Below the pieces are notes generated by a model that had not been told where the DNA came from, made no database searches, and saw only the letters and a list, made by a program, of their open reading frames with translations. A DNA stretch of 64,000 nucleotides from Ruminococcus sp. GTDB lineage: Bacteria > Bacillota_A > Clostridia > Oscillospirales > Ruminococcaceae. A program made the position numbers and the translations under genes. Below are positions 16,559 through 25,691 of the stretch, in pieces. The first letter of the stretch is position 1. Each line of letters begins with the position of its first letter. The stretch covers positions 32,435 to 96,434 of the forward strand of contig NZ_JAEEMU010000046.1 in assembly GCF_016283395.1 (NCBI RefSeq), given 5' to 3'.

Positions 16559-18514
16559 TCAGCCCTGAGCAAGTGCCTGAAACTCTTCTTCTGTGATAAT
16601 AGGCACTCCAAGCTCTTTCGCTGTTTTATTCTTCGATGAATTCGATGTACTGTCATTATTGATGAGGTAATCAGTCTTTGAGGATACCGAACCTGCTGCC
16701 TTTCCGCCGTTCTGCTCTATAAAGGCTTTAAGCTCGTTCCTGTTCTTCCAGATATGGACTGAACCTGTTATTACAAAGGTCTTACCTGCTATGGCAGACT
16801 CGCCGTTTACGGCTTCTGCCTCTGTGATCTCAAGCTCTGCAAGCAGGTTATGGAACTCCGCAAGATTTTTGCTGTCTCTGAAAAAGTTTACATAGTCATT
16901 CGCAAGAACCTCACCAATACCGTCAATGGATGTAAGCTCGGCTGTGGACAGCTTTTCTGTCTCTTCGGCTGTTGTGTAAGTGCCGCAGATAAGTCTCGAA
17001 GCCTGTCTGCCTATATTGGGTATACCCAATGAATACAGCACACGGCTCAGCTCGGTCTTTCTTGAAGCTTCTATTGCGTCTTTAAGCTTCTGATAGGACT
17101 TCTCACCGAAGCCTTCAAGGGTTACTATCTTCGCCTTATGGTCGTCAAGGTGGTAGAAGTCGCGGAACTCGCGGACAAATCCCTCAGAGACAAGAGTCTC
17201 TATTGTAGCCGTTGACATTCCGACTATATTCATGGCATCACGCTGTACGAAATGCTCGAATTTGCCTATATGCTTGGCTGCGCAGTCCTTATTGGGACAA
17301 ACGAGAGTCTCAACATCATCATCTGATGTGCGTACTTCTGTTGGTGCTCCGCAGACAGGACATACAGACGGTATATCAAGACTTCCCGAAGCTGTCTCGT
17401 TTTTCAGCACCTGCGGTATTATCATATTCGCCTTGAATATGGTAAGTGTATCGCCTATGCCGAGCCTCAGCTGCTTAACTATGCTCAGATTATGGACAGA
17501 AGCTCGTGAGACCGTAGTACCTTCCAACTCCACAGGGTCGAATATAGCCACAGGATTGAGCAGACCTGTACGGCTCGCCGACCATTCAACTTCGCGGAGA
17601 ACTGTGTCCGCAGTCTCGTCACGCCACTTGAATGCAATTCCGTTTCGGGGAGCATGAGAGGTCTCTCCCAGACTTGCTCCATATGCTACATCATCATACA
17701 TGAGCACAAGTCCATCTGAGGGAAATTCGTTTTCGGTAATGGCTTTTTCAAAGTCAGCAACCGCTCCCTCAATGCTTTCAGAATCAACAATAATACCGTA
17801 AACGCGCTGAAATCCCAGTTCCTCCAACCAGCTCAGTCTTTGTGAGAAGGAGTTCTCCTCATAGCCCTCTGCTGAAACGAGATTGAATGCAAAGAAGTTG
17901 ATATTTCTCTCAGCAGTCACACGGGAGTCAAGGTTGCGTACTGTTCCCACGCAGAGGTTACGGGGATTCTTGTACTTTGCTCCGTCATCTATCTCGGCGT
18001 TGACTTTTTCAAAATCCTTGTACTTCATAAGTGACTCGCCGCGGACTACCATACGACCGCTGAACGGTATACGTGCAGGTATGCCCTTGATATGCCTTGC
18101 ATTTGCGGTTATGTCCTCGCCTATCTCGCCGTTTCCGCGAGTTACAGCCTGTGTGAGTTCGCCGTTCTCATAGGTCAGTACAAGTGTAAGTCCGTCAAGC
18201 TTCCAGCTGAGAAAGCCCTTATGACTGCCAAGCCAGCTTTTAAGCTCGTCAACGCTCTTGGTCTTGTCAAGTGAGAGCATCTTTGAGGGGTGACGTATCT
18301 TTTTCAGGGCTGATGATACCTCATAGCCTACCTGCTGTGTACGGCTTCCGCTAAGAACTACTCCCGTCTTTTTTTCAAGTGCCGCAAGCTCGTCGTATAG
18401 GTCATCGTACTGCTTGTCGGACATTATCTCAACACCTGTGTTGTAGTATGCATCGGCAGCCTTAGCCAGCAGCTCGTTAAGCTCTTTCATTCTGTTTATA
18501 TCATTTACAGCCAT
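16559..18514 (-). CDS. ligA: NAD-dependent DNA ligase (LigA family)
   Basis: 651 residues. Seals nicks using NAD+. The adenylation domain has the catalytic lysine in SWKLDGLTLVL (about 102-112) and RGNGEIGEDIT; then the OB fold; a four-Cys zinc finger (CPVC...CPNKDC, about 377-405); helix-hairpin-helix repeats (GFGEKSYQKL, LGIPNIGRQASRLI, IDGIGEVLANDYVNFF); and a C-terminal BRCT domain (about 575-650, GKTFVITGSVHIWKNRNELK). The KLDGLT variant resembles a LigA type that in some Clostridia occurs as a second copy, so it may not be the only replicative ligase. Confidence 0.9.
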   Translation of the reverse strand: MAVNDINRMKELNELLAKAADAYYNTGVEIMSDKQYDDLYDELAALEKKTGVVLSGSRTQQVGYEVSSALKKIRHPSKMLSLDKTKSVDELKSWLGSHKGFLSWKLDGLTLVLTYENGELTQAVTRGNGEIGEDITANARHIKGIPARIPFSGRMVVRGESLMKYKDFEKVNAEIDDGAKYKNPRNLCVGTVRNLDSRVTAERNINFFAFNLVSAEGYEENSFSQRLSWLEELGFQRVYGIIVDSESIEGAVADFEKAITENEFPSDGLVLMYDDVAYGASLGETSHAPRNGIAFKWRDETADTVLREVEWSASRTGLLNPVAIFDPVELEGTTVSRASVHNLSIVKQLRLGIGDTLTIFKANMIIPQVLKNETASGSLDIPSVCPVCGAPTEVRTSDDDVETLVCPNKDCAAKHIGKFEHFVQRDAMNIVGMSTATIETLVSEGFVREFRDFYHLDDHKAKIVTLEGFGEKSYQKLKDAIEASRKTELSRVLYSLGIPNIGRQASRLICGTYTTAEETEKLSTAELTSIDGIGEVLANDYVNFFRDSKNLAEFHNLLAELEITEAEAVNGESAIAGKTFVITGSVHIWKNRNELKAFIEQNGGKAAGSVSSKTDYLINNDSTSNSSKNKTAKELGVPIITEEEFQALAQG

Positions 18515-18544
18515 ATGTTTAACTCCTCATTTTTTGTTACTCCT

Positions 18545-18573
18545 ATTATACCACGTTTTCCTCAATAAATCAA
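18545..18573 (-). promoter_or_regulatory. ligA promoter
   Basis: Minus strand: TTGATT (18568-18573), 17-nt spacer ending ACGTGG, TATAAT (18545-18550), about 30 nt before the ligA start. Confidence 0.65.
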
Positions 18574-18582
18574 CCGAAACTT

Positions 18583-18879
18583 AGCTCTTAGCCGTTAGCT
18601 CTTAGCTGTAGCTATGTGTAGGGGCGAGTTCCGCTCGCCCGTCAATTACGTATTTTTTTCTGTTGGTACGTAAACAAAAAGGACGACCCTTGGTCGTCCT
18701 TTCTATGATTGATGTTGTATGTTTTCGGACGCGCAATGCGCATCCCTACAGCGTTTCATTTTTAGTTTATGCGTAATTTGCGGGACGTCGAGGACGCCGT
18801 CCCCTACAGTACGCTAATGTAATTTGCATCGTAAGGCATACACGGGCGCGCGGAACACGCCCCTACAGGCTAACGGCTT
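18583..18879. repeat. Complete mosaic element (TTAGC variant) with inverted ends and about five palindromes
   Basis: Left end TTAGCTCTTAGCCGTTAGC; right end GGCTAACGGCTTAA (inverted). In between: GGGGCGAG-TTC-CGCTCGCCC, GGACGACC-CTT-GGTCGTCC, GGACGCGC-AAT-GCGCATCC-CTAC, GGGACG...CGTCCC-CTAC and CGGGCGCG...CGCCC-CTAC. The order of the middle modules matches 11628-11834, including the GATTGATxTG spacer and the TTTGCATCGTAAG spacer. The right end provides the stop codon of the Gfo/Idh gene (18870). It fills the whole gap between ligA and that gene. Confidence 0.7.
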
Positions 18880-19832
18880 AATTCACGGAGTCTGTCCATT
18901 AATTCCATGACGGCGATAGTGTCGCTGTGTGGAATGAGTGGACTCTCTTTCAGCCCCTTTTCGAGACAGCTGTGTACTTCCTCGACCTCGTACTCATAGC
19001 CGTTTATTGCATCAGGGTGTACGAACCTTTCTATCTCTTTTCCGTCCTTGCTGTAAAGTGTTCCCTCGCAGGTGCAGTGGAACCAGTTCCCGAGAATGAT
19101 ATAGCCCTTGCTTCCCGATATTACCGCATTGTTGCTGAGCTGTACCTCAAAGCCGTTGTCAGCAGAAACAAATGCACCGTTTTTATAGCGAAGCCTTATG
19201 GAGTTGCTTATATCCACTCCGTAGCGCATATGAGCATCGTATACTATCTCATCAGGCATACCAAGCAGGTCATGTGCAAGAGTCATCGGATACACACCTA
19301 AATCAAGCAGACAGCCGCCTCCGCAGTCCTCTCGGAAAAGCCTGTCATTTGGGTCATATGAGATATAGTTGCTGAAATCAGCCTTTATGTACTCTATCTC
19401 ACCTATCTGTCCCGAAGCTATCCACTCTTTCATCTTCCTGTACACAGGTCTGCACTTCATCCACATGGCTTCCATGAAGAAAAGTCCCTTTTTCTCTGCA
19501 AGTGCAAGAAGCTCCTTTGTCTCCTTTGCGTGTACGGTTAGGGACTTCTCACAAAGCACGTTCTTGCCGTTTTCAAGGCATAATACTGCATCATCGAAGT
19601 GTGATGACATTGGAGTAGCTATATAAACTATCTCAGCATCGCTCTGCTCGGCGAACTCCTTATAGCTGCCGTAGCTCTTCTCAAACCCGAACTCCTTTGC
19701 GAATGACTCAGCCTTTTCTGCCGTTCTGGAAGCGACTCCGCAGAGCTGTGCATTCTCGTCATGTTTAAGTGCTGTAGCGAATGTGTGGGCTATCTTGCCT
19801 GTACCGATAATGCCCCATTTAAACTTTTTCAT
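18870..19832 (-). CDS. Gfo/Idh/MocA family NAD(P)-dependent oxidoreductase
   Basis: 320 residues. N-terminal Rossmann fold GIIGTGKIAHTFATALK (about 7-23). Conserved catalytic-region motif CEKSLTVHAKET (Glu-Lys, about 94-95 of CEK). C-terminal beta-sheet domain with DLGVYPMTLAHDLLG (about 176-190). Typical substrates of the family are sugars, polyols and amino sugars; none can be assigned. GAGGAGG lies 5 nt before the ATG. The last codons (LSR then TAG) lie in the repeat element, so the original C-terminus may have been replaced; the length is otherwise normal. Confidence 0.85.
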   Translation of the reverse strand: MKKFKWGIIGTGKIAHTFATALKHDENAQLCGVASRTAEKAESFAKEFGFEKSYGSYKEFAEQSDAEIVYIATPMSSHFDDAVLCLENGKNVLCEKSLTVHAKETKELLALAEKKGLFFMEAMWMKCRPVYRKMKEWIASGQIGEIEYIKADFSNYISYDPNDRLFREDCGGGCLLDLGVYPMTLAHDLLGMPDEIVYDAHMRYGVDISNSIRLRYKNGAFVSADNGFEVQLSNNAVISGSKGYIILGNWFHCTCEGTLYSKDGKEIERFVHPDAINGYEYEVEEVHSCLEKGLKESPLIPHSDTIAVMELMDRLRELSR

Positions 19833-19900
19833 ATTGACCTCCTCGGATATTAAAGTTTTATTGTTTATTATGCCGTTTACGATGTCATATCAAAGCTGTC

Positions 19901-20725
19901 TTATCTGCCAAGCTGCCAGAAAGCAACTGCGCTTGCAGCCGCTACGTTAAGGGAGTCCACCTCATGTGACATGGGTATCTTCACTGTATAGTCGCAGTCC
20001 GCAACCGTCTTGTCAGCAAGGCCCTCACCCTCAGTTCCAAGGACTATGGCAAGCTTTTTCTCAGCTGCAAGCTCGGGAGCGTCTATACTTACCGAGTCAT
20101 CGCTGAGTGCCATAGCAGCCGTTTTAAAGCCAAGCTCACGGAGCTGCTGAGGGTAGTCTCTGTCGCTGTCGAGATAAGTCCACGGTATCTGAAAGACCGT
20201 TCCCATGCTGACCCTTGAAGAACGCCTGTACAGTGGGTCTGAGCAGGCAGGAGTAAGCAGCACAGCGTCCATATTAAGAGCTGCTGCGGAACGGAAGATA
20301 GCTCCCACATTTGTAGGATTCACAACGTTCTCCAGCACAGCTACTCTCCTTGCGTTTCCGCATATATCACTGACTGTGGGCAGCTCTCTGCGTCTGAACG
20401 CACAAAGCGCACCGCGTATGAGCTTGAAGCCCGTAAGCTCAGTTATCTCGTCAAATTCTCCCGTATAAACAGGTACATCGCCGCATCGTGCAAGTATATC
20501 CCTCATCTGTCCGTCTATGTCCTTATGCTCCATAAGCATGGCATAGGGCTCGTATCCACCGTTAAGTGCCCGTTCTATGACCTTGGGACTTTCCGCAACG
20601 AAGAGTCCGCCCTCAGGCTCGAAATAGTGCAGAAGCTGCGGCTCGGAAAGTGCGGTGAATATCTCCGTTTTCCCTTTATTTTCGGGAGTTATATCAATTA
20701 CATCTGCCATAATGTCATTCACCAT
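19901..20725 (-). CDS. SpoU/TrmH family RNA 2'-O-methyltransferase
   Basis: 274 residues. The N-terminal substrate-binding domain (about 1-110) includes LFVAESPKVIERAL. The C-terminal SPOUT knot domain has LENVVNPTNVGAIFRSAAAL (about 131-150), VLGTEGEGL (motif 2) and IPMSHEVDSLNVAAASAVAFW (motif 3). Methylates ribose 2'-OH of rRNA or tRNA with S-adenosylmethionine; the target nucleotide is unknown. The ATG is 6 nt from a terminator hairpin that closes the upp operon, and no strong Shine-Dalgarno is visible; the internal ATG of the MADVI segment (20710) is a possible alternative start. Confidence 0.88.
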   Translation of the reverse strand: MVNDIMADVIDITPENKGKTEIFTALSEPQLLHYFEPEGGLFVAESPKVIERALNGGYEPYAMLMEHKDIDGQMRDILARCGDVPVYTGEFDEITELTGFKLIRGALCAFRRRELPTVSDICGNARRVAVLENVVNPTNVGAIFRSAAALNMDAVLLTPACSDPLYRRSSRVSMGTVFQIPWTYLDSDRDYPQQLRELGFKTAAMALSDDSVSIDAPELAAEKKLAIVLGTEGEGLADKTVADCDYTVKIPMSHEVDSLNVAAASAVAFWQLGR

Positions 20726-20730
20726 TTCTT

Positions 20731-20775
20731 ATAAAAAGAGAGCCGAAGACATATTTCAAGTGCCTGCGGCTCTCT
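20731..20775 (-). terminator. Rho-independent terminator after upp
   Basis: On the minus strand AGAGAGCCG (20775-20767) pairs with CGGCTCTCT (20745-20737) and is followed by TTTTTAT. It ends the fhs-tsaE-tsaB-rpiB-upp unit just before the SpoU gene. Confidence 0.8.
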
Positions 20776-20783
20776 CTAAAACC

Positions 20784-21413
20784 TTATTTTGTACCGAAGA
20801 TACGGTCGCCTGCGTCACCAACGCCGGGAACGATGTACTTATCCTCGTTGAGTCTCTCGTCCATTACACCTGCGTATATCTCAACATCAGGGTGAGCAGT
20901 CTGTACTGCCTTAACGCCCTCAGGTGAGCAGATGATGCACATGAACTTGATATGCTTTACGCCAAGATTTTTCAGCTCTGTAATTGCTGCAATTGCCGAG
21001 TTGCCTGTTGCCAGCATAGGGTCAACTATAATAGCATCACGCTCCTCAATATCGTCAGGAAGCTTTGAATAATACTTTATAGGTGCCTTGGTGTCAGGAT
21101 CGCGGAAAAGTCCGATGTGACCTATCTTAGCAGCAGGAACAAGTGTTGTTACACCGTCTATCATGCCAAGTCCTGCACGGAGTATAGGAATGAAAGCAAG
21201 CTTTCTGCCCGAGATTATCTTTGTCTTTGCAACTGCAAGAGGAGTTTCAAGCTCTATCTCCTTCAGCGGAAGGTCTCTTGTAGCCTCATAGCATATAAAC
21301 ATTGCTATTTCCGATACCAGCTCACGGAATTCCTTTGTACCTGTGTTCTTATCTCTCAGAAGAGATATTTTATGCTGTACCAGCGGATGGTCTATGATGT
21401 GTAATTCTGCCAT
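20784..21413 (-). CDS. upp: Uracil phosphoribosyltransferase
   Basis: 209 residues, usual length. Makes UMP from uracil and PRPP for pyrimidine salvage; cytoplasmic. Signature features include [29 protein letters not shown] (about 78-106), the PRPP-binding loop [13 protein letters not shown] (about 130-142), and the uracil-binding C-terminus [23 protein letters not shown] lies 9 nt before the ATG. It follows rpiB by 15 nt, so it is the last gene of the leftward operon. Confidence 0.96.
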   Translation of the reverse strand: MAELHIIDHPLVQHKISLLRDKNTGTKEFRELVSEIAMFICYEATRDLPLKEIELETPLAVAKTKIISGRKLAFIPILRAGLGMIDGVTTLVPAAKIGHIGLFRDPDTKAPIKYYSKLPDDIEERDAIIVDPMLATGNSAIAAITELKNLGVKHIKFMCIICSPEGVKAVQTAHPDVEIYAGVMDERLNEDKYIVPGVGDAGDRIFGTK

Positions 21414-21428
21414 ATTTAACAGCCCCTT

Positions 21429-21866
21429 TCAGTTTTTCTTTTCTATCTCGGTTATAAGGTCGATTCGTCTCTGATGACGACCGCCCTCAAAGCCCGTAGT
21501 AAGGAATATCTCTGCAAGCTCACAGGCAAGTCCCTGTCCGAGAGTCCTTGCGCCCATGCACATAACATTTGTATTGTTGTGCAGGCGTGTGAAGCGTGTT
21601 GAGAATGAATCAGCACACAGTGCAGCTCTGATGCCGTTTATCTTGTTTGCGGCAATCGACATTCCTATACCTGTTCCGCAGATGAGTATGCCCTTTTCGC
21701 AGTTGCCTGCAAGTACTTCGTTACATACCTTTTCTGCCATTACAGGGTAGTCACATGGTTCACCGTCAGTGCCCATGTCCTTGAACTCAAAGCCCTTTTC
21801 GGAAAGAGCTTCGATAACTGCCTTTTTCATTTCCACACCAGCGTGGTCACAGCCAATAGCTATCAT
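21429..21866 (-). CDS. rpiB: Ribose 5-phosphate isomerase B
   Basis: 145 residues from the ATG at 21866, which is preceded by GGAG at 9 nt; an upstream in-frame ATG at 21881 has no ribosome binding site. Interconverts ribose 5-phosphate and ribulose 5-phosphate (pentose phosphate pathway). Family features: MIAIGCDHAGVEMK at the N-terminus, GTDGEPCDYPVMAEKV, GILICGTGIGMSIAANK (about 64-80) and RAALCADSFSTRFTRLHNNTNVMCMG. Useful for channelling pentose carbon in an organism that also encodes xylA. Confidence 0.95.
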   Translation of the reverse strand: MIAIGCDHAGVEMKKAVIEALSEKGFEFKDMGTDGEPCDYPVMAEKVCNEVLAGNCEKGILICGTGIGMSIAANKINGIRAALCADSFSTRFTRLHNNTNVMCMGARTLGQGLACELAEIFLTTGFEGGRHQRRIDLITEIEKKN

Positions 21867-21886
21867 CTTAAACATCTCCATTGTTA

Positions 21887-22591
21887 TTATTTATTTTTTG
21901 CTTCCAGATCCTTTTCAGCCTTTACCTTCTGTAAATAGGATACCTCCAGCTCTTCGGGCTCTGCAAGCTTTCTTGAAACTCCTGCGAGACATACTCCCAC
22001 AGCACTCTGTAACCTGCCCTGAGGGGGTGCTATAATGAATGCAGGAGAATTATATGTATTATAGAATTCAGCAGCACCGTCTCCGCAGAGCAGTGCTTCC
22101 TTAACATTGAGTGCAAGATACTCCGCAAGCTCGTCACGGGATATTATCTGCTCCTCAGTGACCTGTTCCACGCAGTAGCCGTCGCTCTTGTAGGTACAGG
22201 TGTAGACAAGCTCTCCCCTTGCCTTCATTATGGCACATATATGTCCCTTATAGGCAAGATTGTTGCAGGCAAGTCCCAGAAGAGTAGATACGCCGCAGCA
22301 TTTTACTCCCAGACCGAAGCTGAGTGCTTTTACAGCTGCAACGCCGATACGGAGTCCCGTATACGAACCGGGTCCATTTGCAGCAGCTATGCCGTCAAGG
22401 TCGGAAAGCTCCTTTCCTGCCTGTGCAAGAACGTCCTTGACCATAGGCATTATGACCTGCGAATGTGTCTTTTGGGTATATACTGTGCTCTGAGCAAGAA
22501 AAAGCTCAGTCTCAGAATCGAAAAGTGCTGCGGAAGCTGTCTTTCCCGATGTATCAATCCCAAGCAGCAGCAAATCTTCCACCGTCCTCAA
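21887..22591 (-). CDS. tsaB: tRNA threonylcarbamoyladenosine biosynthesis protein TsaB
   Basis: Up to 234 residues. Actin-like ASKHA protein that, with TsaD and TsaE, forms t6A37 on ANN-decoding tRNAs. LLLGIDTSGKTASAALFD at the N-terminus and AAANGPGSYTGLRIGVAAVKAL (about 68-89) are characteristic. No ATG fits: the frame opens with TTG at 22591 inside tsaE, with GTG (22582) and TTG (22573) as alternatives. Family alignment (M-LLxIDTS) favours the later TTG, so the true start is uncertain by 18 nt. Overlaps tsaE. Confidence 0.93.
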   Translation of the reverse strand: MRTVEDLLLLGIDTSGKTASAALFDSETELFLAQSTVYTQKTHSQVIMPMVKDVLAQAGKELSDLDGIAAANGPGSYTGLRIGVAAVKALSFGLGVKCCGVSTLLGLACNNLAYKGHICAIMKARGELVYTCTYKSDGYCVEQVTEEQIISRDELAEYLALNVKEALLCGDGAAEFYNTYNSPAFIIAPPQGRLQSAVGVCLAGVSRKLAEPEELEVSYLQKVKAEKDLEAKNK

Positions 22592-22994
22592 TTATAATTT
22601 CTCTGTCGTTTTCACCAATGCTGTTTATTGTAACGTAAATAGTATCCTTCGGGAGAAAATCGTCGATATTCTCAGACCACTCAACAGCCGCAACATTATC
22701 CTCGAAAGGATAATCGTAAAATCCCGTAGACTCAAGGTCATCCTCGGAGTTTATGCGGTACATATCGAAGTGGTAGAGAGTGATATCCTCTCCGCGGTAC
22801 TCATTTACAAGGGCAAAGGTAGGCGAAGTAACGCTGTCGCCAAGTCCCATGCCAATGGCAAGACCTCGTGTGAAGGTTGTCTTTCCTGCACCAAGTCCGC
22901 CCTTATATGCTATCATATCTCCCGCTTTGAGGAGACCGCCCAGCTTCTGCGCTGCATCAATAGTCTCCTGCGGTGAATGAGTTATTATCTTCAT
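22554..22994 (-). CDS. tsaE: tRNA threonylcarbamoyladenosine biosynthesis ATPase TsaE
   Basis: 146 residues. P-loop GGLGAGKTTFTRGLA (about 33-47); SPTFALVNEYRGE and HFDMYRINSEDDLESTGFYDY are the family signatures; AVEWSENIDDFLP follows. Partner of TsaB/TsaD in t6A synthesis. It starts 1 nt after the fhs stop codon (TGA-T-ATG), and its 3' end overlaps tsaB. Confidence 0.95.
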   Translation of the reverse strand: MKIITHSPQETIDAAQKLGGLLKAGDMIAYKGGLGAGKTTFTRGLAIGMGLGDSVTSPTFALVNEYRGEDITLYHFDMYRINSEDDLESTGFYDYPFEDNVAAVEWSENIDDFLPKDTIYVTINSIGENDREIIIEDGGRFAAAWD

Positions 22995-22995
22995 A

Positions 22996-24669
22996 TCAGA
23001 AAAGTCCTGTGATACAGCCGTTATTGTCGCAGTCGATATTCAGTGCAGCAGGAGCTTTAGGAAGTCCCGGCATTGTAAGGATATCACCTGTGTATATTAC
23101 AACAAATCCCGCACCTGATGAAAGACGTGCGTCGCGGACTGTTATCTTGAAGTTCTTTGGCTTTCCGAGGAGATTAGGATTATCGGAAAGTGAATACTGT
23201 GTCTTTGCTACACATATAGGAAGATCCCAGAAACCGATGCTCTCGATCTCCTTGATAGCCTTTTCAGCCTGAGGTGTGAATACTACTCCCTCAGCGCGGT
23301 ATATTTCCTTAGCTATCTTCTCTACCTTATCCTTGATAGTAGCGTGAGTATCGTAAATGGGCTTGAATTCGTTATCGCTTACAAGGTCGATAGTCTCGCA
23401 TACCTTCTGTGCAAGATCCTTTCCGCCTTCTCCGCCCTTTGCGAATACCTCGCACATTGAAACTTCAACACCCATATCAGCGCAGAAGCTCTGTACGAAT
23501 TTAACTTCTTCGTCTGTATCTGTAGCAAATCTGTTTATAGCAACAACTACAGGTACATGATACTTATGCATATTCTCGATGTGAGTTCTCAGGTTCTCAA
23601 TGCCCTTTTCAAGTGCCCACATATTTTCCTTTGCAAGGTCCTGCTTCTGAACTCCGCCGTTATATTTAAGAGCCTTTATTGTAGCAACGATAACTACACA
23701 TGACGGAGCAAGTCCGCCTATACGGCACTTGATATCGAGGAACTTCTCGGCACCCAGGTCAGAACCGAATCCTGCCTCAGTTACAACATAGTCGCCAAGC
23801 TTCAGCGCAAGCTTTGTAGCTCTGAGAGAATTGCAGCCGTGAGCGATATTTGCAAAAGGTCCGCCGTGGATAAATGCAGGGGTATTTTCAAGAGTCTGTA
23901 CAAGGTTAGGCTTGAGAGCGTCCTTGAGGAGAGCTGTCATAGCACCTGTACAGCCTAAATCCTTAGCGTATACAGGCTCACCGTTGAGATTATATGCAAC
24001 GAGGATATTTCCCAGTCTTTCCTTTAAGTCTGCGATATCGGAAGCGAGACAAAGTATTGCCATTACCTCAGATGCAACTGTTATATTGAAGCCGTCCTCA
24101 CGGGGGATACCGTTAGCCTTGCCGCCAAGTCCGATGAGTATATTTCTCAGCGCACGGTCGTTCATATCCATACAGCGTTTGAACATTATCCTGCGCTGGT
24201 CTATCTGTAATACATTGCCCTGCTGGAGATGATTGTCTATCATTGCGCAGAGCAGATTATTTGCAGCTGTTATAGCGTGCATATCACCTGTAAAATGGAG
24301 ATTGATGTCCTCCATTGGAACTACCTGTGCATATCCGCCGCCTGCTGCGCCGCCCTTCATACCAAAAACAGGTCCGAGAGAAGGCTCTCTCAGCGCAAGC
24401 ACTGACTTTTTGCCTATCCTGCGCATTGCATCAGCAAGACCTGTACTGATAGTAGTCTTGCCCTCACCTGCGGGAGTAGGATTTATAGCTGTAACAAGTA
24501 TGAGCTTTCCGTCCTCTTTATCTGCAAGCTTGGAATAAAGAGCCTCTGAAAGCTTAGCCTTGTAATGTCCGTAGGGTTCTATATCCTCTTCAGCAATGCC
24601 GAGATCCGCTGCAATCTCTGTGATACGCTTCATTTCAGCACTCTGTGCGATTTCGATATCAGATAACAT
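22996..24669 (-). CDS. fhs: Formate-tetrahydrofolate ligase
   Basis: 557 residues from the ATG at 24669 (GGAGG at 9 nt); the upstream in-frame ATG at 24690 lacks a binding site. Makes 10-formyl-THF from formate, THF and ATP, supplying one-carbon units. ATP site [18 protein letters not shown] (about 65-82); [22 protein letters not shown] (about 94-115) and [18 protein letters not shown] follow. First gene of the fhs-tsaE-tsaB-rpiB-upp unit. Confidence 0.96.
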   Translation of the reverse strand: MLSDIEIAQSAEMKRITEIAADLGIAEEDIEPYGHYKAKLSEALYSKLADKEDGKLILVTAINPTPAGEGKTTISTGLADAMRRIGKKSVLALREPSLGPVFGMKGGAAGGGYAQVVPMEDINLHFTGDMHAITAANNLLCAMIDNHLQQGNVLQIDQRRIMFKRCMDMNDRALRNILIGLGGKANGIPREDGFNITVASEVMAILCLASDIADLKERLGNILVAYNLNGEPVYAKDLGCTGAMTALLKDALKPNLVQTLENTPAFIHGGPFANIAHGCNSLRATKLALKLGDYVVTEAGFGSDLGAEKFLDIKCRIGGLAPSCVVIVATIKALKYNGGVQKQDLAKENMWALEKGIENLRTHIENMHKYHVPVVVAINRFATDTDEEVKFVQSFCADMGVEVSMCEVFAKGGEGGKDLAQKVCETIDLVSDNEFKPIYDTHATIKDKVEKIAKEIYRAEGVVFTPQAEKAIKEIESIGFWDLPICVAKTQYSLSDNPNLLGKPKNFKITVRDARLSSGAGFVVIYTGDILTMPGLPKAPAALNIDCDNNGCITGLF

Positions 24670-24704
24670 TATAGTGTTCCTCCGTGTCATGTATTAATAG
24701 ATTA

Positions 24705-24733
24705 ATTATACCACGTTTTTTCTTTAAATGCAA
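24705..24733 (-). promoter_or_regulatory. fhs operon promoter
   Basis: Minus strand: TTGCAT (24728-24733), 17-nt spacer ending ACGTGG, TATAAT (24705-24710). The ACGTGG next to the -10 is the same as in the ligA promoter. Confidence 0.65.
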
Positions 24734-24754
24734 GGTCTAAGCAAATATTATCAG

Positions 24755-24793
24755 CAAAAACAAAGAGGACTGCTCCTTGCGGAACAGCCCTCT
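24755..24793 (-). terminator. Terminator of the xylo-oligosaccharide operon
   Basis: Minus strand: AGAGGGCTGTTCC, a short loop, then GGAGCAGTCCTCT, followed by TTTGTTTTT. Located about 40 nt after the last permease gene. Confidence 0.8.
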
Positions 24794-24833
24794 AAGATTT
24801 AAGAAAGAAAAATGTGATAACTTGAAGAATACA

Positions 24834-25691
24834 TCAGCCCTTAACGCCGCCAAGTGCAACACCTGCGATGATGTGTTTTGAAAGCAGGAAGTATACAACG
24901 AGGAGCGGAATGACTGTAAGAAGAAGTCCAAGATATACAGCACCCATTTCGGTCTTGTATGAGTCACCGTTAAGGAGACTTACCATCATAGGCATTGTAT
25001 ACTTATCCTTATCTGATGAAAGAAGTACCTGTGGCAGGAACAGCTGGTTCCATGAGGCAACGAATGCAAATATTGCCTGTGTAGCCATAGCAGGCTTCAT
25101 CATCGGGAGAACTATCTGGTTAAAGATCCTGAACTCACCTGCGCCGTCAATTCTTGCTGACTGAAGAATTTCCATAGGAAGTGAAGGGATCATATACTGC
25201 CTCATAAAGAACACAACTGTAGGTGCTGCGATAGAAGGAAGTATAAGTGGGAGATAGCTGTTGAGCCAGCCAACGTTATGCATGAACTGATAGAAACCGA
25301 TCGATGTTACCTGTGCAGGTATCATAAGTACAGCCATAATAACTGTAAAGAACGGTTTTCTGAGTTTCCAGTCATATGCAACAAGTGCAAAGGCTGTCAT
25401 AGTTGAGAAATAGATAGTACATAATGTGGAACCGCAAGAAATTATAAGAGAGTTTTTAAAGCCAAGAAAAGGTCTAAAGTCTCTTCCTGCAAAGCACGCA
25501 TAGTTTTTAAAGAGGAACTTTGAAGGTATCAGCGACAGAGCGTGGCTCTGGATCTGAGGAGTACTTCTTGTTGCATTTACTATCATGATTATGAAAGGCA
25601 GAAGGCTCAGTATAGTAAGGAGTCCACAAAATATGTAAGCGGATGTTTTAAATGCTATATTCTTAGCACTTCCGTTATTTACAGACGCCAT
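24834..25691 (-). CDS. Sugar ABC transporter permease (MalG/CUT1 type)
   Basis: 285 residues, six predicted membrane segments. The cytoplasmic coupling loop SARIDGAGEFRIFNQIVLPM (about 179-198) is the EAA-type motif of CUT1 permeases. AGGAGG 9 nt before the ATG; the gene overlaps the end of the preceding permease gene by 13 nt. No ATPase (MsmK/MalK) gene is nearby, so a shared ATPase encoded elsewhere is likely. With GH3 and xylA in the operon, xylo-oligosaccharides or other plant oligosaccharides are the probable cargo. Confidence 0.9.
   Translation of the reverse strand: MASVNNGSAKNIAFKTSAYIFCGLLTILSLLPFIIMIVNATRSTPQIQSHALSLIPSKFLFKNYACFAGRDFRPFLGFKNSLIISCGSTLCTIYFSTMTAFALVAYDWKLRKPFFTVIMAVLMIPAQVTSIGFYQFMHNVGWLNSYLPLILPSIAAPTVVFFMRQYMIPSLPMEILQSARIDGAGEFRIFNQIVLPMMKPAMATQAIFAFVASWNQLFLPQVLLSSDKDKYTMPMMVSLLNGDSYKTEMGAVYLGLLLTVIPLLVVYFLLSKHIIAGVALGGVKG

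Noticed and set aside
5286..18879. CRISPR array in the TTAG/palindrome regions
   Set aside because: Repeats are irregular, there are no equal-length unique spacers, and no cas genes are near. No CRISPR array is seen anywhere in the window.
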